Positions 6,117 to 10,578 of a DNA stretch of 10,578 nt are shown piece by piece. Positions within the stretch are counted from its first letter, which is position 1. Each line of letters opens with the position of its first letter. Position numbers and translations under genes: made by a program. The notes under the pieces were generated by a model. It was not told where the DNA came from. It saw only the letters and a list, made by a program, of their open reading frames with translations, and searched no databases. Source of the stretch: Candidatus Latescibacterota bacterium (GTDB lineage Bacteria > Latescibacterota > 4484-107); the NCBI GenBank assembly GCA_030613045.1, contig JAUWMS010000039.1, positions 1 through 10,578 of the forward strand. The letters are read 5' to 3'.

Positions 6117-6229
6117 GGATAGCGATGCCATTTTTTTCCCTCTCATGCTATCCATTCCCTTTCTCCACATTTCGACCCAATTCCCGCGCCTTGCCGAAAT
6201 CAAGACGCTTCATAAAGAAAGGAGGAGCT

Positions 6230-6694
6230 ATGAGGAACATAGGGTTCCTGATGGTCGTCCTGCTCGTGGGGCTTTTCGCGTGCGCCAAAACCGGGGAGGA
6301 AACCCTCCAATATGCCCAGCAGATCTCCAAGCTCCAGCATTACAACGAAACACTGGAGCAGTATCTGAAATCGCTGGAGACCGATCCCGAGGGCAAAGGA
6401 GAGGTAACCCGGGTCGCCCAACTTCTGGAGAACTACAAGGCGGATTTGGCCAAGATTCCCAAGCCCGCGGACTCCAAACTGAGGGCCATACACGGTCGCT
6501 ACGAGCGAGATATTGCGACCTCGCAGAGACGCTTGCTTCCCCCGGACGACCTGGCCTTTGTTATCCAGGCCCACCGGGCCATAGCGGGGCTCAAGGAGGA
6601 CATAAAGGACAGCATCTATCCCGTAATCCGGGAACTCTTAGATGAGCATAACTTGGGAGATCGCGTATCGTTGAAGTGGCCGTCCGAAAAATAG
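6230..6694 (+). CDS. Small helical lipoprotein of unknown function
   Basis: 154 residues. MRNIGFLMVVLLVGLFAC forms a lipoprotein signal with lipobox LFAC (Cys18). The remaining 136 residues are charged, with no further membrane segment, and look almost wholly helical: an N-terminal Glu/Gln/Leu-rich part (EETLQYAQQISKLQHYNETL), a middle helix (VAQLLENYKADLAKI) and a Lys/Glu-rich end. This suggests a coiled-coil or helical-bundle periplasmic protein. The ATG at 6230 has AGGAGG four bases upstream; the in-frame extension to 6125 lacks a ribosome site and would bury the signal peptide. It is monocistronic, between its own promoter and a strong terminator. I do not recognise the family. It may be an adaptor or wall-associated lipoprotein, but that is a guess. 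Confidence 0.85.
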   Translation: MRNIGFLMVVLLVGLFACAKTGEETLQYAQQISKLQHYNETLEQYLKSLETDPEGKGEVTRVAQLLENYKADLAKIPKPADSKLRAIHGRYERDIATSQRRLLPPDDLAFVIQAHRAIAGLKEDIKDSIYPVIRELLDEHNLGDRVSLKWPSEK

Positions 6695-6717
6695 AGTCCC
6701 CTCTTTTTCCCTCTTGG

Positions 6718-6754
6718 AAAAGGCGACGCATGTGAGGATGCGTCGCCTTTTTTT
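6718..6754 (+). terminator. Intrinsic terminator of the small lipoprotein gene
   Basis: Perfect 14-bp stem AAAAGGCGACGCAT / ATGCGTCGCCTTTT with loop GTGAGG, continuing into seven T. It begins 23 bases after the stop. Its core (GCGACGCAT, GAGG in the loop, ATGCGTCGC, T-run, CGG) recurs at 7453-7485. Confidence 0.93.
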
Positions 6755-6764
6755 CGGATAAGAC

Positions 6765-7032
6765 AGCCACTTGCAAAAGCCCGAAATAACGAGGAGACGC
6801 AACTCCGCTTGCAACGACAAAACAACTTTATTGTGAAGATCGGGGTTAATACCCCGCGGCTTGCGGCGTTATCAGTTTGGCGAAAGGCCGTCCCGAAGGG
6901 AAAACTCCCGTAATACCCCGTCCGCTTGCGGCGGGGATAGGGAGTTTTAGGGCTTCGCAAATTTTATTATTGTCATTGCGACGCACGAAGTGCCGGGCGC
7001 CATCTCATCTGAGGAACGTTTTGCAAGTGGCT
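6765..7032. mobile_element. Inverted-terminal-repeat element B (268 bp, with nested insertion)
   Basis: Ends AGCCACTTGCAAAA (6765-6778) and the perfect complement (7019-7032), identical to those of element A. The outer segments match the reverse complement of element A: ACGCAACTCCGCTTGCAACG with ACAAAACAACTTTATT on the left, and ACGAAGTGCCGGGCGCCATC on the right. Removing the nested 132 bp and one direct repeat leaves 129 bp, close to the 132 bp of A. It starts ten bases after the terminator T-run of the lipoprotein gene. Confidence 0.8.
6835..6966. mobile_element. Nested 132-bp palindromic insertion inside element B
   Basis: Flanked by the direct repeat TTATTGT (6828-6834 and 6967-6973), as expected of a target duplication, and absent from element A at the matching point. 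Inside are two related GC-rich units starting TAATACCCCG with CTTGCGGCG. There is also a long inverted repeat AAAACTCCC (6901-6909) / GGGAGTTTT (6940-6948) enclosing a second stem CCCCG-CCGC / GCGG-CGGGG. No gene is present. Confidence 0.6.
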
Positions 7033-7074
7033 CCAGAGAATAGGAACAGGCCGTTTCGCCCTGCATTTTTTTCT

Positions 7075-7101
7075 GCCATTGCGAGCGACCGAAGGAAGCA
7101 A
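7075..7101 (+). repeat. Solo ATTGCGAGCG-type repeat fragment
   Basis: GCCATTGCGAGCGACCGAAG followed by GAAGCAA-type sequence. The same short motif, GT(C)ATTGCGA-GCGxxG, occurs inside elements A and B. It lies between elements B and C and is probably a remnant of the same repeat family. The rest of 7033-7141 shows nothing recognisable. Confidence 0.4.
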
Positions 7102-7141
7102 ACCCATTTTTACGGAGACCAAGTTACAATTTTTACAAATG

Positions 7142-7421
7142 AACCTCTTGCAGAAGTCCGAAAAACGAGAGGACGCCACTTCGTTCAGCATGACAAAATG
7201 GATTTGTTCTTGTAGGGAAAATTGAAAATTTTCCCCCTCATAAGCCGAAGCAATCTTATCGGACAACCCTTTTGTAAGACCTTGGTAGAACAGACATTTC
7301 TGTCTGTTGCCTCTTTATGGTCATCCAGGTCAGACATGGTCAGACAAGAACGGCTAGACTTACGGTTACGGTTCTTAACCTCTGCACAATGATTGCTACT
7401 TTATGAGTTTTGCAAGAGGCT
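7142..7421. mobile_element. Inverted-terminal-repeat element C, diverged and composite (280 bp)
   Basis: The left end AACCTCTTGCAGAA (7142-7155) and right end TTTTGCAAGAGGCT (7408-7421) are inverted copies at 12 of 14 positions. They match the A/B ends except CTCTT for CACTT. The left interior (AACGAGAGGACGCCACTTCG, then ACAAAATG) matches the same part of A and B. The interior also holds a 9-bp stem GGGAAAATT / AATTTTCCC (7215-7235), an AGCAATCTTATC fragment and the hairpin at 7289-7308. No credible gene is present. Confidence 0.6.
7289..7308. repeat. Perfect hairpin AACAGACA-TTTC-TGTCTGTT
   Basis: An 8-bp perfect inverted repeat with a 4-base loop inside element C. Copies of its core (CAGACA) recur nearby as GTCAGACATGGTCAGACA (7331-7348). 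No T-run follows, so it is not a standard terminator. Confidence 0.6.
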
Positions 7422-7452
7422 CTTGAGGAAAAAATATCGGATGAGCCGGGAG

Positions 7453-7485
7453 AAGCGGCGCATTGGAGGATGCGTCGCTTTTTTT
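7453..7485 (+). terminator. Terminator-like hairpin without an upstream gene
   Basis: Stem AAGCGGCGCAT / ATGCGTCGCTT with one G-U pair, loop TGGAGG, then a seven-T run. It closely copies the lipoprotein terminator at 6718-6754, including the CGG after the T-run. No plus-strand gene precedes it, so it may be a duplicated terminator, or insulate the promoter at 7529 from read-through. Confidence 0.7.
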
Positions 7486-7528
7486 CGGCAAAAAACAGAA
7501 GGATTTGGCGCTTCCGATCAAAAAATCC

Positions 7529-7557
7529 TTGACACACAGGGGAAATATAGAGATATT
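7529..7557 (+). promoter_or_regulatory. Sigma70-type promoter for the TPR-exbB-exbD genes
   Basis: Consensus -35 TTGACA (7529-7534), a 17-base spacer and -10 GATATT (7552-7557). The expected leader to the ATG at 7621 is about 57 bases, with GGGAG seven bases before the start. Confidence 0.7.
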
Positions 7558-7620
7558 TAGACACTTCTTGATCTCGCTCAAGACCCGTTTCCGGACACCT
7601 AAAGGTAAGGGAGACCCCGG

Positions 7621-8826
7621 ATGAAAAGCGCCTCGCACATCGGAATGATCTTTTTTCTGACCTTAGGAATACTCCTATCGGCAGGATGCAACGTATTGGC
7701 CAAAGAAACCGAGTCCGTCCCGATCCAGCGCGCCGAGGTGGATTCCCTTCAGGAGGCGATGAAGCATTATAGTTGGGGCAAGGGGCACGAGCGGAATAGA
7801 GTGTACCAAGATGCCATCGAACAATATCGAAAAGCCATCTTCTACCATCCGAACAATCCCAAGATGCACTATGCCCTGGGAAATGTGTATTATAAAATGA
7901 ATCGCACCGAAGAAGCCAAAGCATCCTATCTGATGGCAGCGAGTGCCGACTCGACGTATTTGAACGCGCATTATATGTTGGCCAAGCTCTATCACGCGGA
8001 AGCCGACTACGACGCGGCTATCTCCGAGTATGAAAAAACCGTAGCCCTTAAACCGGACTACGTACAAGTCCGCCGGAGCTTAGCGGAACTCTTCCGTTAC
8101 CGAGGACGGGAAGACGATGCGCTCCAGGCCTATATGGAACTTTCAAACTACGTAAAAGATGACCCGGAACTCTTTCTCAACATAGGGCGACTTCTGGAGA
8201 AAATGCAGAAAGCCGAGCAAAAGGCCGAGCAAAAGGCCAACCAAAAAGCGCAGAAAGCCATCGAAGTCTATCAGCACGCATGGGCGCTGAGGCCGGATGA
8301 CATGGCCACCATGGAAACCATAGCCCGGCTTCAGTTCCAAACAGAGGACTATGAGGAAGCCCTCAAGTCATACTGGTTTTTGGCCGATCAGGATAGCACA
8401 AACTATGCCTTCCTGGTCAGAATCGTCGAATTGGCGGAAAAAACGGAATGCACCGACGACCTCATCCGGGGGTTGAAACGACTGTTCCTTCTGAGACCCA
8501 AGGATGCAACGCCGGTGATGAAATTGGCCCAGCTGCACTTCGACGCGGGGAGATTCGATCAGGCCAAGAAGTGGATAGATCGCGGATTGGTTCTGACGCC
8601 GAAAAACGGACGACTCCGAACCTTGAACGGAGACTACTACCTCAAAGTAGGCGATCGGCGTACGCTGGCCCTCAAAGAGTTTGAATTGGCGCGCGCTGAT
8701 CCGGTATGGAAAACCTACGCCGAACAGCGTATCAGTTCAATTCAATACGAGTTCTCGGAAGAAAAGCGGCAGCAGGAAGAAGCCGAGAAGAAAGCTTTTT
8801 TCGATCGAGGAAAAAAAGTAGAATAA
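7621..8826 (+). CDS. Tetratricopeptide-repeat lipoprotein
   Basis: 401 residues. Signal MKSASHIGMIFFLTLGILLS with lipobox SAGC (Cys23) predicts a lipid-anchored periplasmic protein. TPR helices run from about 60 to 195 in regular 34-residue units (QDAIEQYRKAIFYHPNNPKM; EEAKASYLMAASADSTYLNA; DAAISEYEKTVALKPDYVQV). A second set covers about 212-360. They are separated by a low-complexity insert (about 195-213) of the type QKAE/QKAN, encoded by near-perfect 12-bp DNA repeats. The last 25 residues are highly charged and helical. TPR scaffolds mediate protein contacts. Standing first in front of exbB-exbD-exbD, it may organise an envelope motor complex, comparable in role to YbgF/CpoB in Tol systems; this is inference. 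The stop is followed at once by a heptamer array. Confidence 0.93.
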   Translation: MKSASHIGMIFFLTLGILLSAGCNVLAKETESVPIQRAEVDSLQEAMKHYSWGKGHERNRVYQDAIEQYRKAIFYHPNNPKMHYALGNVYYKMNRTEEAKASYLMAASADSTYLNAHYMLAKLYHAEADYDAAISEYEKTVALKPDYVQVRRSLAELFRYRGREDDALQAYMELSNYVKDDPELFLNIGRLLEKMQKAEQKAEQKANQKAQKAIEVYQHAWALRPDDMATMETIARLQFQTEDYEEALKSYWFLADQDSTNYAFLVRIVELAEKTECTDDLIRGLKRLFLLRPKDATPVMKLAQLHFDAGRFDQAKKWIDRGLVLTPKNGRLRTLNGDYYLKVGDRRTLALKEFELARADPVWKTYAEQRISSIQYEFSEEKRQQEEAEKKAFFDRGKKVE

Positions 8827-8828
8827 TT

Positions 8829-8884
8829 CGTAAAACGTAAAACGTGAAGCGTGAGAAATTTTCGCGTAACGCGCAATACGCGGC
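8829..8884. repeat. Heptamer array, ACGTAAA type (after the TPR gene)
   Basis: Units CGTAAAA, CGTAAAA, CGTGAAG, CGTGAGA, AATTTTC, GCGTAAC, GCGCAAT, ACGCGGC: eight positions in a 7-bp register, the later ones degenerate. It starts two bases after the TPR stop codon and is the longest array in the window. It occupies about half of the gap to exbB. Confidence 0.75.
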
Positions 8885-8931
8885 ACCCATCTGCTTCCAT
8901 TCTTATTCACCCCCAAACCGGAGGACCTTTT

Positions 8932-9561
8932 ATGGTCGAATTATTCAACAAGGGCGGCCCCTTTATGTGGCCCCTCTTGGCCGCACTGATAATCGGTATC
9001 GCTTTTATCCTTGAGCGCCTATGGACACTGACACGGGCTTCGATTAATGCCAAGAACTTTTTTGCGCAGGTGGAGGAAGCTTTGCGTAGCGGCGGGGTCG
9101 AAGCAGCCGCGGAAATTTGTTCCAATACCCGCGGCCCGGTGGCCTCAGTCCTGCATGCAGGATTGTTGCGAGCCCAAAGAGGATTGGCGCACGTGGAAAA
9201 AGCTATCGAGACCTCGGGCTCCATCGAGATGGCCTTCCTGGAGCGCGGGATGGTGTGGTTGGCCACCATAGCCAACATCGCGCCGCTATTGGGTTTTTTG
9301 GGCACGGTGAGCGGTATGATCAAAGCGTTCGAGGCCATCGCACTGGCCGGGGACGTGGAACCCAGCCTGGTGGCCAGCGGCATCTCAGAGGCTCTGATCA
9401 CCACGGCGGCCGGATTGGCCATCGCCATCCCGATCCAGGCTTTCCACAATTACTTCGTGTCCCGGATAGACAAGATCGTCATTGACATGGAGGAAAGCTC
9501 CGCGGCGTTCGTGGACACCCTCGTGGAAATGGGCTACGGGGAAGAGAAAGGCGCGGCGTAG
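8932..9561 (+). CDS. exbB: ExbB/TolQ/MotA-family proton channel protein
   Basis: 209-residue inner-membrane subunit that, with ExbD, couples the proton motive force to work at the outer membrane. It shows three membrane segments: about 12-33 (FMWPLLAALIIGIAFILERL), 108-132 and 150-173. The family signatures are clear: NIAPLLGFLGTVSGMIKAFE in the second segment and GISEALITTAAGLAIAIP in the third. The large cytoplasmic part between the first and second segments, and the start GGPFMWPLL, are as expected of ExbB. The chosen ATG at 8932 lies seven bases after GGAGG; the longer frame from 8851 begins in repeat DNA and has no ribosome site. TolQ cannot be excluded, but two exbD genes downstream favour an ExbB/TonB-type system. 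Confidence 0.95.
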   Translation: MVELFNKGGPFMWPLLAALIIGIAFILERLWTLTRASINAKNFFAQVEEALRSGGVEAAAEICSNTRGPVASVLHAGLLRAQRGLAHVEKAIETSGSIEMAFLERGMVWLATIANIAPLLGFLGTVSGMIKAFEAIALAGDVEPSLVASGISEALITTAAGLAIAIPIQAFHNYFVSRIDKIVIDMEESSAAFVDTLVEMGYGEEKGAA

Positions 9562-9570
9562 GGCTCCCCT

Positions 9571-9612
9571 TGGTGAATGGTGAGTGGTGAAGGGTGAGTG
9601 GTGAGTGGATTG
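9571..9612. repeat. Heptamer array, GTGAATG type (exbB / exbD gap)
   Basis: Units TGGTGAA, TGGTGAG, TGGTGAA, GGGTGAG, TGGTGAG, TGGATTG, six in register, beginning nine bases after the exbB stop. The last unit contributes the start of a TTGACG promoter-like box. Confidence 0.8.
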
Positions 9613-9638
9613 ACGTAGCTCAGAGCTTGATTTAAATT
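9610..9638 (+). promoter_or_regulatory. Possible internal promoter before exbD
   Basis: TTGACG (9610-9615), a 17-base spacer, TAAATT (9633-9638). The 174-bp gap between exbB and exbD is unusually wide for this gene pair, which allows separate expression. Matches are partial, so this is tentative. The remainder of the gap shows only weak stems. Confidence 0.4.
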
Positions 9639-9735
9639 TTGAGCAAGATCGAAGGGACTGGCAAATGCCCCTTTGGGAGAGCTCATTCATGTCTTTCTCT
9701 GCGGGCCTAGTAAAAAGACTTTGGAGAAACGAAAT

Positions 9736-10140
9736 ATGCTCATAGGAAAACGGCGAAAACGCCCCGATGTGGAAATTCCGACCAGTTCGATGGCCGATAT
9801 TGCCTTTTTGCTCCTCATTTTTTTTCTCGTCACAACCACGATGAACATGGACAAAGGCATCGGCATGGTGCTTCCGCCCTCCGGCTCGGGCAAGGAGGTC
9901 CCCAAAAAGAACATCTGCCACGTCTGGATCAACGCCGCCGGGGAAATCGCCCTGGAGGGAAACATCGTTCCTCTCTCGGTCATTCGGGGAGACATCGAAC
10001 GCCGGGTCGCGGAAAATCCAAACCTGATCGTTTCCCTTACATCCGACCGGGAAACGGCCTACGAAGTGTTCATAGACGTATTGGACGAGCTCAAGCTGTC
10101 CGGATCCGAACGCATTTCCATCGCATCCCCCGAAGAATAG
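9736..10140 (+). CDS. exbD: ExbD/TolR-family protein (first copy)
   Basis: 134-residue partner of ExbB with one membrane helix and a periplasmic domain. The short basic cytoplasmic start MLIGKRRKRPDVEIPTSSMA leads to DIAFLLLIFFLVTTTM. D21 is the membrane aspartate that carries protons in ExbD/TolR. The periplasmic part has the usual strand/helix pattern (HVWINAAGEIALEGNIVPL; LIVSLTSDRETAYEVFIDVL) and ends ISIASPEE. The ATG at 9736 has GGAG nine bases upstream. An in-frame TTG at 9721 and ATG at 9688 are possible but lack ribosome sites. With the second copy it would make a heteromeric or alternative motor. Confidence 0.93.
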   Translation: MLIGKRRKRPDVEIPTSSMADIAFLLLIFFLVTTTMNMDKGIGMVLPPSGSGKEVPKKNICHVWINAAGEIALEGNIVPLSVIRGDIERRVAENPNLIVSLTSDRETAYEVFIDVLDELKLSGSERISIASPEE

Positions 10141-10155
10141 ACCAAGGAGAAAATG

Positions 10156-10224
10156 CACCACGGAGACGTGGAGTCACGGAGAACTTCAACGCCCTTTTCT
10201 GGGTTTCTCCGTGTCTCCGTGGTG
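10156..10224. repeat. Octamer-based inverted repeat (CACGGAGA type) between the exbD genes
   Basis: Left arm CACCACGGAGAC (10156-10167) is the perfect complement of GTCTCCGTGGTG (10213-10224). Inside, ACGGAGAA (10177-10184) pairs imperfectly with TTTCTCCGT (10204-10212). Each arm repeats an 8-bp unit (CACGGAGA, CGTGGAGT, CACGGAGA; TCTCCGTG twice). In RNA this forms a long interrupted hairpin between the two exbD genes; no T-run follows. Confidence 0.8.
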
Positions 10225-10249
10225 AGAACTTTCCCCCGGAGAACCTTCT

Positions 10250-10578
10250 ATGCGATTTGAACGAAAGTCCAGGGTGGGACAATCCATCCCCACCAGTTCC
10301 ATGGCGGATATTGCGTTTCTTCTGTTGGTCTTTTTTATGGTTTCCACCGTTTTCGTGCGATACAGGGGCCTCTCCGTGATGCTGCCCGATGCGGAAAAAA
10401 CCCAGAAGATCGAGACCAAGCGAAACATCACCCACATTTGGGCATCGCCGGCCGCAGAGGTGATGATTGACGATATGCTGGTGAAAGATATGCCGACGTT
10501 GATGCGGGTCGTGGCGAATAAAATGCAGGAAAATCCCCGGATCATCGTCTCCATCAAAGCGGACAGGTATGCCCCGTA
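10250..10578 (+). CDS. exbD: ExbD/TolR-family protein (second copy, cut by window end)
   Basis: 109 complete codons visible; the frame is open at the edge (TA remains). MRFERKSRVGQSIPTSSMAD runs into IAFLLLVFFMVSTVFV, with the membrane aspartate at D20. The periplasmic part (LSVMLPDAEKTQKIETKRNI, THIWASPAAEVMIDDM) parallels the first copy but is clearly divergent: the pair share PTSSMADIAFLLL and little beyond general pattern. The ATG at 10250 has GGAG eight bases upstream. Tandem unequal exbD genes after one exbB recur in several bacterial phyla, usually followed by a TonB-like gene, which would lie just beyond the window. Confidence 0.92.
   Translation, partial: MRFERKSRVGQSIPTSSMADIAFLLLVFFMVSTVFVRYRGLSVMLPDAEKTQKIETKRNITHIWASPAAEVMIDDMLVKDMPTLMRVVANKMQENPRIIVSIKADRYAP

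Noticed and set aside
7033-7140. tRNA or structured RNA in the gap between elements B and C
   Set aside because: No cloverleaf-compatible arms or TTCGA-type loop are seen, only a short repeat fragment and A/T-rich sequence.
6877-7215. Plus-strand 112-residue frame sharing a peptide with the 5771-6022 frame
   Set aside because: The shared KCRAPSHL peptide is simply the translation of the common interior of elements A and B.
5837-7421. Insertion sequence with transposase
   Set aside because: All three elements are under 300 bp and contain no transposase fragment; they can only be non-autonomous.
7340-7924. Minus-strand frame of 194 residues
   Set aside because: It is antisense to the start of the TPR gene, its promoter and a terminator-like hairpin, with a Cys/Arg/Ser-rich composition unlike a real protein.
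9385-10161. Minus-strand 258-residue frame
   Set aside because: It is antisense to the end of exbB and all of exbD, both of which have clear family motifs and ribosome sites.

Overview
The window comes from a Gram-negative-type (diderm) bacterium. Evidence for this is a lipoprotein diacylglyceryl transferase start, an outer-membrane barrel protein, three lipoproteins with clear lipoboxes, LPS/surface-glycan type glycosyltransferases, a SPOR-domain lipoprotein and an ExbB/ExbD/ExbD proton-motor cluster. Base composition is moderately GC-rich. The duplicated exbD and the many short intergenic repeats resemble genomes of uncultured FCB-type and related candidate phyla. That placement is inference; nothing here fixes the phylum.

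Left arm (1-5744, all minus strand, read right to left). A strong sigma70-like promoter at 5978-6006 faces a 132-bp inverted-repeat element, then a signal-peptide outer-membrane barrel protein (4701-5744). Next come a low-molecular-weight phosphatase whose ATG abuts the previous stop (4197-4700), a family-2 glycosyltransferase (3299-4111), a GT4-type glycosyltransferase (2134-3231) and a DUF3108 periplasmic protein joined to it by an ATGA overlap (1367-2137). The last three are a SPOR-domain lipoprotein (738-1283), a single-domain response regulator (254-640) and the first 56 codons of lgt (1-170). This reads as an envelope-biogenesis gene run. The gaps are short and mostly filled by degenerate 7-bp tandem repeats.

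Centre (5745-7620). The divergent promoter region carries a plus-strand promoter for a small helical lipoprotein (6230-6694), which ends at an excellent intrinsic terminator. The following 0.9 kb has no convincing gene. It is built from two more copies of the inverted-repeat element, one of them carrying a nested insertion between 7-bp direct repeats, plus several hairpins, a second terminator-like hairpin and a promoter.

Right arm (7529-10578, plus strand). A TTGACA promoter drives a TPR lipoprotein (7621-8826), followed by exbB/tolQ-type (8932-9561), exbD (9736-10140) and a second exbD cut by the window end (10250 onward). This is probably an envelope energy-transduction operon whose TonB-like partner may lie beyond the window.

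The main unexplained structure is non-coding. Three families of 7-bp-period arrays and one 8-bp-period inverted repeat sit at gene 3' ends and gene junctions, in several cases running through the stop codon. A family of short inverted-terminal-repeat elements (14-bp ends AGCCACTTGCAAAA) has three copies within 1.6 kb, one of them placed at the predicted transcription start of the minus-strand operon.
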